Shown here: one piece after another, positions 12,622-25,564 of the stretch
Numbering within the stretch: position 1 is the first letter of the stretch
Layout of the letters: the number at the start of each line of letters is the position of its first letter
Source of the DNA: Plazaster borealis
Taxonomy: Eukaryota; Echinodermata; Asteroidea; Forcipulatida; Labidiasteridae
Assembly (NCBI GenBank): GCA_021014325.1
Contig: CM037470.1
Coordinates: 5,793,647 to 5,857,646, forward strand
Direction: 5' to 3'
Length of the DNA: 64,000 nt
Translations under genes and position numbers: made by a program
Notes under the pieces: model-generated
Seen by the model: only the letters and a program-made list of their open reading frames with translations
Database searches by the model: none
Told to the model about the DNA's origin: nothing

Positions 12622-12975
12622 TTAAAGGGCTATACGTTTGGTAATGACTCTGAAAGTTAATGGCAATAAAAACTTACTTGGTAAGAAGTACAGCAGCTTT
12701 GGATAGTATGATGCATTTTTAGAAACTTTTCACTTCGAAGTAGGCCTACTGTGGTTATGGAAAAAATCTATCACTTTTTATCCCCCCAAATTCGAATCTG
12801 AGATTCCAATAGCAGATTTTATACAGGTGTGTGTGGACATAACCGCTCCAGATTTTCGGCAATAATTATCTCAAAAACGCTAACACCTTTTGAAATGAAC
12901 TTTTCAAAGGTTAGTTTCATGGTATATCTACAAATATAAGATTTAAACAAACACAGGGTTCCATAAGACACTGCT
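12622..12975. mobile_element. TTAA-flanked foldback MITE
   Basis: Starts TTAA-AGGGCTATACGTTTGG. Its AATGGCAATAAAAACTTACT and ACAGCAGCTTTGGATAGTAT parts match, in opposite orientation, the element at 4501-4872, so both belong to one family. The right end is diverged. Confidence 0.65.
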
Positions 12976-13235
12976 TAAAAAAGGTGACGTGTTTCTTAAG
13001 TTTTCATTTCGCTTGTAAACTGCAGTTGGTTGTCCCCATGATTGCCTGTAAAAATTTGGTCCTATGAACATTGCTACATCATGCAAAACAAACCCATGTT
13101 GTTATTAGCAACAAGAGTTTTATTTGTCTTCACTGTCAATGATAATTCTTGATCCATTGGAGCACCTAAAAATTCAGTTGAAAGGGGGGGTGTCCTTTGC
13201 TTTTATTATGAAATTCAATGGGGGACTTTTGGGAC

Positions 13236-13316
13236 GCTAGGTGGCAGCAGACTTACCAGGTAAATCCATTGTTCTTGGTAAAAACAATGGAAATTTACCT
13301 GGTAAGTCTGCTGTAA
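13236..13316. repeat. Hairpin element, GCTAGGTGGCAGCAG family
   Basis: Near-perfect inverted repeat: left arm CAGCAGACTTACCAGGTAAA with CCATTGTT, right arm AACAATGG with TTTACCTGGTAAGTCTGCTG. The left end is GCTAGGTGGCAG; the right end is diverged. Second copy at 15938-16047. Confidence 0.9.
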
Positions 13317-14555
13317 GTTTGAATTTCAAGGAAAGCGGGTAATGTTCATGCTTTTTAGTACGAAAATGGTTCCCAAATTATACCTAGTGCACTGTCAAAC
13401 AAGCAAGGTTTCCTTTTTCAGTTTAAATTTCCCACATTCTGCATTTTTTGTGACAATTTTTTTAATGTCTTACTCTCAACTTGTTGCGACTGACCACGGG
13501 GCTACGATTGACCAAAACAGATGCTTTTTCTATACAGTATCATATTATTGTCCACGTATAAATGACTCTTGTAGTGGTGCAGTTATACTTGTTATTGGCC
13601 GCCTCAAAGTTAAGTGTCAAGTGTCATCAACATTAATTTGTCAATGTACCTACATACGATATTGGTCTCCATTATGAACTTTGTCACCAATTTTAGGTGA
13701 TATGAAACGGGTTCGCAACGTATGTAGGAGGAAAAAGTTGTGCGCCCATCCATTTAATTGCTGATTGCTCGTTGAGGGGGGATGATGGGCTAGGTGCTTA
13801 CCCATGATCCCCCATAACAACCAGGAGGAAATTGCCCAGAGGTAGTCTTGGTCCTAAGATGCGTACACAACCAGTCGTCGGTGGGGGAAATAACTCAAGT
13901 CACAGCGCCCTCTATAGTGTTTTCATTACCACATAATCCGTCGAACGTTGGTACGTGAAAACACCAAGTTCTTGAAAGCAAGACTACCCCGAGAGCTGCA
14001 TGCACTCGATCCACTTGTCTGATAAAATTGTAATTGATTTTTCCAAACTTGTTATTTCATATAATATGTTTATTCTATTCCTGGCAAAATATATCGACGG
14101 ACCTTTACAAGCATGGCTTGCCTGCCGTCTCTCCCCTATTTTTTTTGTACAAATATTTCCTTCAAATTATTTTGTTTACTAATTATTTGCTTATTTTTTA
14201 CCATGACGGCGGCATCGACGGGAGGCTAGGTCCAATAGTTCCAGATGGTTCCAGCCGCTTTTGTCGTTACGCAATGACCTGCTGCAGCTCAACCATAATT
14301 TTAGCTGGTGTTCGGCCGCATGATGCTATGCACAACAACAAGGCAACGTGTTCATGCAGTAATCAATGGCAGTGAACTGGTGGTATGATAGAAGTGAATC
14401 CGATAATGCATGGCATGCACAAAGGGCAAAAAAGTGACTAATAACTGGACGTGTCCAACTACATTTTTTATTTTTGTTATAACGTACTGATGGAGATGAT
14501 ACTGGTAATTTGCATCTCCGCTATCGGATTTTTTGCGTTATGAATACAACAGAAC

Positions 14556-14947
14556 TTAAAGGGACACGTTGCCTTGGATCGGGCGAGTTGGTCTATAAAA
14601 AGCATTTGTAATCGTTTGTTATAAAATTCATACAGTTAGAAAGATGTTTTAAAAGAAGAATACAATGATCCACACAAATATGTCTCGAAATTGTGTGGTT
14701 TTCCTTTTACATCGTGAACAAACACGGTCAGCCATTTTGTGCAGTCAACATTTTGACTCCACAAAATGGCCGACCATGTTTGTTCGCAAAGTAAAAGGAA
14801 AACCACGCAATTTCGAGGCATATTTGTGTGGATCATTGTATTCTACTTTTATAAATTCTTTCTAACCATATGCATTTTATAACAAACGGTTTCAAACGCT
14901 TTTTTTTTAGACCAACTCGTCCGATCCAAGGCAACGTGTCCCTTTAA
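14556..14947. mobile_element. TTAA-flanked 384-bp foldback MITE
   Basis: TTAA, then AGGGACACGTTGCCTTGGAT at the left and its inverse at the right, followed by TTAA. The arms fold back over most of the length and meet around GCCATTTTGTG/CACAAAATGGC. Open frames of 66 codons on both strands are near-mirror copies caused by the symmetry. A second copy is at 29442-29795 and a half-arm fragment at 30302-30377. Confidence 0.92.
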
Positions 14948-15689
14948 ACAAATGATTTGCAAGCTAGAGGTTTCTTGAAAACTAAGGATGTAGGCCTATT
15001 CTAAACGATCTTTGAAGTTATAGAGAGCTATATTAAAAAATTAAACAATAATGATGGCTGCATCCACTAAACTGGGTAACTCGGGTGACGTTGAAAATAG
15101 GCTTTCGAGTCACAGTGGTAGGTTCACTGTTATTTATTCTGCCTGGCCATCTAAGAATGATTTTGTCTTGTTGTCTGATTTCAATAGGGGTTTTCTGTGG
15201 TGGGTTTTTTGCTTTGATCTGTTACTGTTTTGTTGCCATTATGTTCATCTACCAACTTCTGGTCAACAATAATGTTAACCATTTTTATTAAATTTTAATG
15301 TACACTTAGTTTGTTGTGTCATTGTATATTTGTTGAATGTTTTGACCGAATTGATACCAATAATAGTATTAAAAATTTAAGTTTTATTTATTTATTTAGT
15401 AATTATAAACCACAGTATTAATAAACCATAATAATAATTTTGTGTCTGTTTTAAAAGAGCTTGTTTGTGATTGATGATTTATGGCTATTATATTCAAGAG
15501 ACCCTCCCATTGAAAGTCACCATGGGCATGACAGTTACAGCGTATATGATGTCATGATATCAGGACTCTCAGTGCAAGGGGTTTACGTCACAAACAGGTC
15601 TGACATTTTGGGTTTAATTTGCTTGTAAAGATAGATATGGTGTCAATTTAACTGAGAGCGTGTCTCCTCAAATGTGAATGGCACGGTTA

Positions 15690-15820
15690 CACCCCTATGT
15701 TCCGACACCCCTATGTTCCGACAACCCTGAGGGGGCCTGTTCCTAACCCTGACCCTAACCCTAACCCTATGTAAATCATGAGGGGGTTGTCGGAACATAG
15801 GGGTGTCGGAATATAGGGGT
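15690..15820. repeat. Inverted repeat enclosing telomere-like CCCTAA repeats
   Basis: Left arm 15690-15727 has two copies of ACCCCTATGTTCCGAC; right arm 15784-15820 is the inverse. The loop contains CCTAACCCTGACCCTAACCC followed by TAACCC (15742-15771), about four to five units of the TTAGGG complement, one of them diverged. Confidence 0.88.
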
Positions 15821-15937
15821 GTCGGAATATAGAGCAGTCACCGAATGGCACAGTAACACACTGGGAATTTGACTCCCAAAATGGTTTAGGCAAAATTTGT
15901 TGTGTGAGGATGCACTTTAGGTAAATGGGAGCTTTTT

Positions 15938-16047
15938 TGCTAGGTGGCAGCAGACTTACCAGGTAAATCCACTGTTCTCGGCAATGTGCGCATGCTCAAC
16001 TACGTAAACAATGGACATTTACCTGGTAAAGTCTGCTGCCACCTAGC
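15938..16047. repeat. Hairpin element with CTCF-like ends
   Basis: Inverted repeat with termini GCTAGGTGGCAGCAGACTTA and its inverse (AGTCTGCTGCCACCTAGC), about 600 bp upstream of the profilin start. Copy of the element at 13236-13316. The terminal GCTAGGTGGCAG resembles the core of the CTCF site (YAGRKGGCAG); this is a motif resemblance only. Confidence 0.85.
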
Positions 16048-16651
16048 TTTCCAAAGTTTCCCATTGGATCACTGCAATGATCTCCAGTATAAAGTTTGTC
16101 AAAGCCTAGTCCATCATGCGAAAGTAAAATAATGCAAAGCCATTTTTGGTAACGCAAACCATCAGTGCGTGATGTTTTCCAATATTGTGATGCAGAAAAT
16201 TCACTTCGCTTTCGCAATTCGAATGAAGTATAAACCGCTAAATTAATGGAGATCAACGAGTCAATTTGGCATTACATCGGTGTTTATCCCCGCCAGCTGC
16301 CCGCAACCAAAGGAAAACGCACAGCTTTGAATGCGCAGCACACAGAATGGGCCAATCAACAACCTCCATTTGACATCTATGTCAATAGGTCATAGGTCTC
16401 ATACCTGAAACATGTGTGGATTGTGGGCACGGTGAAAATCTGACAACACTTTTTTGCGTAGCCGGCAGTCCATACAAAGTTAGGAATGCATTATGGGGTG
16501 GGGCTCCTGGACGGACGTGTTCTACACATGCGTAGTAAAAATATCAAAATCGTGGCAGTCATCGTGAAGATTGTTCAACGAGGAACACCGACGAAAAGTT
16601 TCGAGAAGTTTTCCACATTTGAGGTAAAGATAAATTAACAGTTTTGGCAAA

Positions 16652-17071
16652 ATGAGCTGGGATTCGTACATCGATAACCTAATAGCCCAATCAAAAGATG
16701 CTAGTAGCACATGTCATGCTGACAAAGCTGCAATCATCGGGTTGGACGGATCTAAATGGACAACGGACGGCCACGCTAATGCGTTTAAACTCACTTCAAC
16801 AGAGGCACTCAATATAGGCAGGGCGTTCAAATCTTCTGATTTTACGCCTTTCATGAGTAGCGGCGTGTTTGCAGAGGGTGTTAAATACCAGTTTCTTCGA
16901 GAAGAAGACGGAAAAGTTGTTCTTGCTAAGAAGAAGGGAAATGGCGCAATCACGGCTCAAAAGTCAAAGACAGCAGTGGTTATTGCTCATTGTCAGGAGG
17001 GCGGCCAGCAAGGAAATTGCAATAAGGGAGTTGCTGTCATTGCGGAATACCTCGAATCCATGAATATGTAA
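16652..17071 (+). CDS. Profilin, intronless
   Basis: Small cytoplasmic actin-monomer-binding protein that also binds poly-proline and phosphoinositides and feeds ATP-actin to filament ends. The 139-residue frame has the profilin N-terminal signature MSWDSYIDNLI, the WTTDGHANAF stretch, and a final amphipathic helix (NKGVAVIAEYLESMNM), close to the usual 125-140 length; aromatic residues W3 and Y6 at the N terminus and Y133 in the last helix fit the poly-proline pocket. ATG context is AAAATGA with stops upstream. The coding region has no intron; a noncoding 5' exon cannot be excluded. AATAAA follows at 17210. Whether other profilin genes exist in this genome, or this is a retrocopy, cannot be told from here; the frame is intact. 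Confidence 0.95.
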   Translation: MSWDSYIDNLIAQSKDASSTCHADKAAIIGLDGSKWTTDGHANAFKLTSTEALNIGRAFKSSDFTPFMSSGVFAEGVKYQFLREEDGKVVLAKKKGNGAITAQKSKTAVVIAHCQEGGQQGNCNKGVAVIAEYLESMNM

Positions 17072-17209
17072 CACAAAATCCCCTAATATTATTATTATTT
17101 TTTTGTAACCAGTAACTTTCCATGGTTTTACGCATCCTTTAGTCTGCACACCTATAATGAAACTAGCCTAACGTCAGTAGGAACATAGTGATTTGTTTTA
17201 AATATTCTC

Positions 17210-17215
17210 AATAAA
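17210..17215 (+). terminator. Profilin polyadenylation signal
   Basis: Canonical AATAAA 139 bases after the profilin stop codon, in an AT-rich 3' UTR, with a T-rich run downstream. Confidence 0.7.
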
Positions 17216-19144
17216 ACCCTTTTCTATGGCTATGCCAGGACTCTGGACTATGTCAACATGTGAACATCACCAAAGCTAACTTAATGTAACAATATGTAAC
17301 GCAACTGGGGTGGAGTTTTTCCCCACATCTTGGATTTGACTGAAAGTAAATCACTCCTGCCTTGGAACACTGACTGCTTTCTCTGGATGGATCACCAAGC
17401 CAATCCAATGACACCAGACAGACGATCACTTTTCCTGAGTTCAACCATACAGACGCATATCGCAAACCCCCCCCCCCCCAAAAAAAAAAAAAAGAATGAA
17501 AGAAAGAACACTGTCTTCCGATGATGGTCACATTACCCAGTTTGTTGATGACCAGTTTTCCTGCTCTCTGGACATGAATTTTGAGTTAGTAAGAAGTAGC
17601 CCCTTTTCGTTGTCCAACATCGCCGGGATTGTTGAAGCACTCTCTACAACTTCTTAAATCAGATCCAGAACTTGAACTTATTTTTTTCTTTTTTGTAAGG
17701 TTCTTCAATTTTTGACTTCTTACAAAGTAATTTGCACTCTTCAGGAATCGTCAGTTGCTGAAGGGATATCACACAAATAAACGAGTCGAAATGCTCCATT
17801 ATACAGAAAACTTTAGCATCAAGCCTAAAGCCAAGAATCCACAAAACAACTCCTCTTCATCGAACAGTGCCCTATTCACAAACAGCAAGGAATAGGCAAT
17901 TTTTGGAACTCTGTGATCATCAGTTGAATGGACAAGCTACGTTCATCATTTCCGTGACAATCCCACGCTGTTTTTATGTACACAAAATTCTTGATTGACC
18001 TCTCACGTTTTGTGTGTCTTAAAATCAGGAATCTTTACTGACACAACTATCTGCCAGCATCAGTCGTCTCCATTTTGTTTGTCCAATATAGTTTCAACAA
18101 CATATTTAGTATTTTCCTAAGCCACAGATTCATGAAGGAATCTCTCGGTTGCAGACATGGAACATCCAATCCTGGGAGTCTGTAGTCCAAGATCCTCCAT
18201 TTTGTCTAAATTCTTTTGGAACCAGGAAGTGTGTGCATTTAATCAGCATGACTGGAAGGCAGATGGATTCATGCTGTGTATGATATACCCAAGGCTGGCC
18301 GCCATGCTGTTGCAATGCTCTGGTGCACCAGCTAAAAGATCACATTTCATAAGGAGTGAGCAGGCATGGTTCTCATCTCACACACCACGGGCCAAACCAG
18401 TTAGTCATCCACCACTCTACCTTCAGCATGTAGTGCCTGGCATGATGCATGGGACATTTTTGTGGTCTTTCTTTGTCCCATAGTGAAACAGATCAACTCT
18501 AAACCATTACAAATGGGACCAAATCTAAACAAACTCCGGCAACATTGGGGTATTCAAAAGCTTTGGCTGTATTTTGAATTTTTCTAATATTGTAAGTTTT
18601 TTTAAGATTATAAATTTGGAGAATTCAAAATGCAGAGCAGAGGTTTTGAAAGCACCAGTAATATTGCCAACTTTTCCAATATGTTTAGAGCATGCTTGCA
18701 CCAAGGACAGCCGATCATCCATGAGTACCAGTGAAGAACAGGAACCAGTGAAGAATGTGAACATTAAGGATAGGGACTGAATACAAACACAGCCGTACTA
18801 AAATAACAAAACAAAAACAAACAAAAATCTGCATGAAAATCAAGTTGTACACTAAGCTATAGCTACGTGTATGAATAAATCTTATCTGGTTATTATAGAC
18901 TCCTTGCATATGGCGTTAAAAGCCCAAACAGCGCCCTCACTGAGGTCAAAGGAAGACCTATCGTTGGCTGGGAGTTGTGCGCGTTTCCATTGTTTGGCCT
19001 CAGCGATGGCGGCCAATGCAAGGGGTCTTATTGAGGCAAATTTTTGAATGTTTCTTTGTAAAATATTCTGTACATCAGTGGCATAGTGTCGGCATGCTGA
19101 AATTGCTGCTCACAAAGTAGGGAATTGAGCTTTTAAAATGTCAT

Positions 19145-19483
19145 TTAAAGGTATTATACAGGATTGGTAAGGATACAAAAACACCATTGTTTAATTTTAG
19201 TCTGCGAGCTTACTGATAATGAACCATTTTTTCTGACTCATTTACCTCTGAAACCAAGTCATTTTTGAGAAAACTGTAAAAACCTTTAAAAACAACTGCA
19301 ACAATTATGGACAATGTGTTTTAATACATGCTGAAAATTGTGTATGTTTTTTTCTTATTTTCTCCTGACTCGCACAAAAGTTGCACAGGGTTGTTATTTC
19401 ATGTACATTATTGATCACACAAACCATGAACACTGTCTGCTACTATTTTGTCAGCTCTACCAATCCTGTATAATTCCTTTTAA
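19145..19483. mobile_element. TTAA-flanked foldback MITE (AGGTATTATACAGG type)
   Basis: TTAA-AGGTATTATACAGGATTGGT at the left; ACCAATCCTGTATAATTCCT-TTTAA at the right. Internal arms are less conserved. Overall design equals the element at 50218-50589. Confidence 0.85.
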
Positions 19484-22400
19484 AAAGTGTACTGTGAAAC
19501 CAAGGAGGAAGTTAAAACAAAATGCTAAATATCGCATGTAATGCTTGTTGTTCCACACACCTGATTCTGAAAAGGAAACAGGTGGCATACATGAGACCAA
19601 GATAATAGTGTCCTGTATGGACCATACGTCCTGTATCCTGTTAGCTTAGCTTCAAATTCACTAAATGATAATGCTAAGCATGGGTTCGATTTCACAAAGA
19701 GCTAAGATTGATCTTAAGCACAAAAGGGTGATGTCGCAATACAAGCACTAAAGTAATACTGACAACTCCTCTTTCAGATGATTCTTAGTGCTTTGTGGAA
19801 CCGCACCCTGGCCACTCAAATCTGACAAGCACAGAAAATTCACTCTTAGCGTGTACATGTAGTGGCAACAAAAATTTCACCAACAAAGTTACTGTTCTTC
19901 TGACTGTTCGATCAACATTTTAATGACACCTTAGTAACTCGTCTTTGATTGGATATCATCTTAAGGCTCTAAATTCACTCTTCTACAACCAATCAAAAAC
20001 AATCAAAATGCGAAATGCAAATAATAAAAGAACTAAATTCAGAAATAAGATAACTGTGTTGCTTGACAACTTCAATCTGGCTGAACTGTGATCCCTGTTT
20101 ATTAAAAATAGTAGTAATAATAATCATGTTGTAAAACTTTAAACAAAAAAAGCTTGTGTGTACTTCTACTATGTATAAACAGATCATGGTCTAGTTGAAA
20201 TCAATTGATTAATTGTCAATTGTCATTTCAAAAGTGTTATTAACAAACTATTAAAACTAGTCTAAAGATAGCATTCAGCCAGACATTGCTAATGCCTTTG
20301 TTCTCAATTTCTAGTAAATCTTTGTTTCCCGATTGAATTTGATAATGAAGTTGAATAAACAAAGGTGTAATAAATACATCGGCCAAAAGTACTGTGAAAT
20401 ATTTGAAAAAACGCAAATCAAGCAGATTTGTGCTGTGGACTTTGAACAAGAAATGCAAGAATTGCTGGTCAAAGCAGACACATGTACATGTACACTGTAC
20501 ATGTATGGTGTATGTATGCTGGCTACCAAAATGATTTATGCAGAATAGTGCCAAGTGACACTTCAGAATGTCTGAAAGGCCTGTGGCAAATGTCACCTTG
20601 GCAGGGATTTTATTATGCTAAGCTAACTGGTTTAAATGTAGCATTGGTGATCATTATAACTTAGTATTTTTTGATTTCATATAATCTTTTGGTGACGTAA
20701 AGATATGGGAGTTGCTCGAGCATTTCCACAAATAACCGATGGAACAATTTTGGCAGCTGCATAATGTAATGAACAATTTATGTTAATAGAAAAGCCATTG
20801 GCCGTGTAGAACAGTCAGTGTATAAAACTGACAAACAACAATTTGTGCTTGTTTGCTGACTGTATTTCAAAGACCTTCAGTAGGGCCCAATTTCATAGAG
20901 CTGTCAAAGACACAAATTTAAAGGCAAATCAAATTGTACCAGATTTAAATGTAGAGGTACCTCTCCAATGAACATTGGAGTTTGCTTTTATCGTTGAATC
21001 TGTACTGCTTTACAGCTCTTTAAATTTGGATCCAGGTGAATGTTTAACAAATAATATATATATGCAATTTATGGGTTTACTGGATCGTGTTTGCCCTAAA
21101 TAATCTCGTAGTGTACATGTATGTGTGTTTAAATACTACATTGTGTGTGTGTGCATAGAATGGGTTTCACATGAACTGGTTCCTGCTGGTGCACACCGTG
21201 TGCATTCATGCATAGCAGTTGTGATGGTGGTACCAAACAACACACTGAACAGAGATATGCCTGCAATTCTACAACGCCTTTGGCTGGCTGGCAGCAGTGC
21301 TGCCTGGCCAGTGAGCTTGGCCAATGTGGTGTACTCTCTGTCCTCCCTTGAGGGTTTTGAGGGAGTGTTTTGAGCACAACCATACTACAAATAAGGAGAA
21401 CTAAAGCAGCTTCCATTATTTATCAACATTTTCCCCCACAAGTCTTATTGAATTATCAATTAAACATGTATTATCTCTTTGCTTGGAAGTTCTTTTTTTC
21501 CTTTTTCTTTTTTTTTGCTGATTCATGGCTAGCACAACCAAGCCTTGAACTTAGTTTTCAAAAGGGCATGACAATTTTCACTTCTATGAGGAAATGTAAA
21601 TTTTGATTGGAATCTTACAAAGAGCACTGTGGCGAAACGTACCTAAAGCAAATGAACTGGAGGCATGAAGTACATTTCCATTCACTAAGCCAGGAATGCA
21701 TTTATGTGTGGTTCACTGAACAAACCAAACCAGTAAATCAATGTTCTAAAATTCACCCCTTTTCCAAAAATCATGGCAAAAATTAATGCATATTATGATC
21801 CAACTTGGGTTTAATGCTCAAATTTAAAATAATAATAATATCTTGAGAAAATGTGAAAATTCTTGGCAAATAAGAGAGAACATGTTTAAACTATTATGGT
21901 TAAAAAAAAAAATATTTGGGAGTTGCTTGGTCCATTTTAAATTTGATTAAGTTTTGTTAGGATGAACTTGTACTACTACTACTACTAACTACTAAATACT
22001 ACACGTCTTGGTATTAAAATCGCTTGTATTAATCAACATGGTATTAAAGTAATTGTAACTTTGCTTGCGCAAAGAAGAACTAAATTTAAAAAGAAAAAGT
22101 CTTCTAACCTTAAACCAAATAGTAAATATTCTTTGTAGTGAAGAATCCCTAAAGTAAAATAAGTAATGCTTACTGTAAACACATAATCACGACGGATTTT
22201 GTATAATAATAAGTAAAGCTTTGGGGTAGCAAAAAAGGATAATCGAAGGACTGGTACAAGTTTATATGGGGAAGAGCTTAAACAGAAAAAACTAAACTTC
22301 TTTAAGAATTCTTTTGGTTTTGTTTTCAAATGTAGCGCAAGGGTTTTGTAGGACCCTCACCAATCAAGCAGTTTTGAGATTTTTATTGCCTGTAGTTGAT

Positions 22401-23340
22401 CTTGTTTGCTGTGTGGTTGGCCTAATTAGAGGAAGGGTGACAAAACAAATTATATGGTTCTGTAAAGTTTTGATAATTCCACATCTGGACAGTGTTGAAG
22501 ATATTTCCACCAGGAATTGCCTAACCTGGATGACTTTCTGGTAGGAAATGAGATGAGAAAGCAGACTGGACGTGTCAAAAGTCTGTCGGAGCGAGAACAA
22601 AAACTGCACAGGAACTTTTCATCTTGTTCACTTTCAGAGTCTTATTACTTTGTCAACCTTCCTCTAGTTATGCATTGACCTGAATACTATGGGTAGCAAA
22701 AATTATTATGTATAATTGTTTTTTTCCATTTTCAATCCTTGTAGTATCATTAAACAGATCCTGCATAAATAAACATGAGTGCATGCTTGCATTTTCTGAC
22801 ACTGACTGTTATCTTATAAGTTATATGTAGGCCTTAAAACCATTAGGAGTCAACCCCGTTTCCAGGGGTGATGAATCTCGCCGTGCCATTTTTAAGGTAT
22901 TTGTTAATTAAAATGTTCCAGTATAGGCTATAGGACATTTCAATTAAGCCTGTTGCTGATCTACTCTGCGCGTGGGCTCAAGTAGTATGTAGTCTGCAAA
23001 AGAGGCTAGTTCACTCCCATTCTTGTTACATGTTTAACTATAATGCAGTTTAGGGTGACCTAAGAACATCTTTTTAGAATTGCGTTAAAATACTTGCATG
23101 TTGACATGCGTGTAGTAAGTGCCATACAAGCGGTAGAAAGTTTTTAACAAGCGTGTGGCGTAAAGCAGTCACTCTTAGGAGCCAATCAGCGTTGTTTTGT
23201 GGGTACACCAGGGGTTAGTGACAAGAGGTTTCAATATGGTGGCTGCCCATGGTGATGTGGCTGATAAAGAGTGAATTCTGCTGTTTGGGTGGAATGGCCA
23301 CTGAATGGCGATGGCCACTTTAATATCCAGTCCAGTGTCA

Positions 23341-23486
23341 GGCCGTATCTGAATTGGCGGCTACAGCTACGGCTATGACTTTTACCCAGGGTGTTGCTAA
23401 GGACGTCCTATACTTCAATGCATGATAAAGTGGAAAATTGGCATAGCCAGAACCGTAGCTGTAGCTGCCAATTCAGACACTGCCTA
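23341..23486. repeat. Inverted-repeat element (CTGAATTGGCGGCTACAGC)
   Basis: Left arm CTGAATTGGCGGCTACAGCT with ACGGCTATG; right arm GGCATAGCCAGAACCGTAGC with TGTAGCTGCCAATTCAG. A diverged relative (GGCTGTAGCAGCATTG ... GCCATAGCCACTGCCAAATT) lies at 23760-23885, and a separate dispersed block (TTTTTCAGCGACTAGCCAGC) at 23500-23720 recurs at 59570-59770. Confidence 0.8.
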
Positions 23487-24796
23487 ATGGGGTTTGCCCT
23501 TAACTTTTTCAGCGACTAGCCAGCAGGACCAGTTAGGTTGTCATTTCGCTGGTCTGTCAGCTTTTAAACTGGAGTTTCTTTTCAACATACACTAGCATGG
23601 GACGATGTGATTTGTAAGCAATATGAAAAATCAGTGGTTTACGTGTAGCAGTGGCAACCAATCAACTAGCCAGCCGGACTAGTTGGACAGAATTCTGACT
23701 GGTCCTTGGCTGTTTGAACTGGCATTTGACCAGCCTGGGGATTGCTGCCTAAGGTTTGGGCCCACATCAAGTGACTCCAGCGTTGGCCATTGGCTGTAGC
23801 AGCATTGTTAAACAATAAATAGGCCTTTTCAGCGATCCCGCCATAGCCACTGCCAAATTCGTCAATTCGGACATGACCTAATATTCCCGTTCTTTTTTTT
23901 TTGAGGGGGGGGGGGGAGGGTAGGTTTGAAGTTTGAACACCCTTGCTTGATCAACCAATGATCATATAGGGTCAAAAGCAATATTTTGCATGCCACATGG
24001 AAAGGTGCATCTAGTACTCATTGTAATTGCATTTTGATGAATGACATTTAAAATGAAGATTAATACAGACAGTTTTTAAAGCGCTAAATCACTTTATATT
24101 TTCAAAAGCTTTGGCAAATAATGTCATTAATTTGTTTTGTTTTGCCCCCCCGACTGATGTGTGATCTCTGTTTTATTAACATATACCTTTGTGGGTCAAA
24201 TTGTCTAATTTTTCATCATGTTTTTTACAATTTCACAGAATTGGCATACACACATCCAAGAATGTCATATATTTGTCCTTGACATTCATGCAGAACCTTA
24301 AAAAAACCCAACCTGTTTCAGTCCTTCAAAGGAGTCCAGCATAATGTAGCGCCTTATGAAAGCTTAAAAATACCTATTTTAGCACACATGGTCAGAATCT
24401 TGTCAGGAATTCTCTGGGAGGGCAAGGCCATTTTCATTTTGCATAGGGTACTTTCTGGGAAACTTTGTGATGGGGCACTAATTTAGGCCAAGACCAGGGC
24501 AACCGAGGGCATGCCATGGCCTCCAAGGCCTCTGTGAAATTCCAGGCCTGAAGAATACTCAATCAATAAACATTTATTCCATGTTGGCCATTCAGTGCTG
24601 GATATGGGGCATGGTGACCCCCCCCCCCCCCCCCCGCGGCCATCTTGTTTTTTTCTCTATTCAACCCAATGTAACCAAACTGAGGCTGGAACTATCTTTA
24701 CCTTCCAGTTTTAGTCTGATTCCTTTTATATGATGTGAGAATTTATGGAACTGTCACTGTCAACTGTCACTGTTGTATGCATGGCAAGCCCTACCA

Positions 24797-24977
24797 GGGC
24801 CCAATTTCATAAAGCATGGAAGCACAAAAACTTGCTAAGCACAGAAAAACTCTTGCGTTACCAGCCAAAATACCATACAGCTACCATTGCTGTGACTGGT
24901 ACCCCACTCATTTCTCGCTTAGCAGAGAAATTTGCTGAGCAGCATTTTCTGCTAAACAGCTTTATGATATTGGGCCC
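24797..24977. mobile_element. GGGCCCAATTTCAT MITE
   Basis: Terminal inverted repeats GGGCCCAATTTCATAAAGC and CTTTATGATATTGGGCCC with a CTTGCTAAGCACAG/CTTAGCAGAGAAA inverted inner part. Same family: 43596-43788, 33448-33629; partial copies near 20885-21030 and 58285-58340. Confidence 0.8.
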
Positions 24978-25564
24978 TGGTACATGTACTTGCTCTGTGG
25001 TACAAATGACCACAGCATGAAGGTCTATAGAGTGGTAGGTCACTTGAAGCTCCTTGTACCTGCTCTGTCCACCCATAGCTTCCCCCTCCCCTACCCCTTC
25101 CCTCCTCATCTACTCTGTCCATCACCTTCCCCTTCCCCCTCCAATCCTATGTGTTTTTGTTCCTTTACTCTGATATTGAAATATTGATTGTTATACCACA
25201 CAACTACCTGGGTATTGAAGGGTGGAGCAATGGTGTCAGATTTCATGGGAATTGACCCAAGGAGAACCAGTGTAGCAGAGTTTTGACTGCCTGCATGTAT
25301 GATTTGTACACAGCTCAACGTCAGAAAAAAACACCTTATATTTTATGGGGATTGCACTCTTTTTATTAACTTTTGATATGAAGAAAGTGGGCGCAGCTCA
25401 AAACTTGTTCAGCTGTGCTACTTTTATAACACTTGATTTTAGTTGGAAATTATGACACAAAATGTAAAATTTGCCATTATGACCAGTGTAGTATCTTGCC
25501 TGCCAGAAAGCACTGGAATGTGCAAGGTCACTCATTTTGTAAACAATGGTTACATGGTCTATAG

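Larger units (their letters stand above)
11311..16651. other. Intergenic region between PPOX and profilin
   Basis: PPOX starts leftward at 11310 and profilin starts rightward at 16652, so this gap must hold both promoters. I see no coding exon in it. It holds TTAA foldbacks (12622-12975, 14556-14947), two hairpin elements with a shared GCTAGGTGGCAGCAGACTT end (13236-13316, 15938-16047), an inverted repeat with telomere-like sequence (15690-15820) and a homopolymer-rich T/G tract near 12450-12500. Confidence 0.75.

Noticed and set aside
13342..13677. 111-codon plus-strand frame upstream of profilin
   Set aside because: Composition follows the T-rich local DNA, and there is no motif or neighbouring exon.
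14636..14865. Two 66-codon frames on opposite strands with almost the same protein
   Set aside because: Produced by the symmetry of the foldback element, not by coding.
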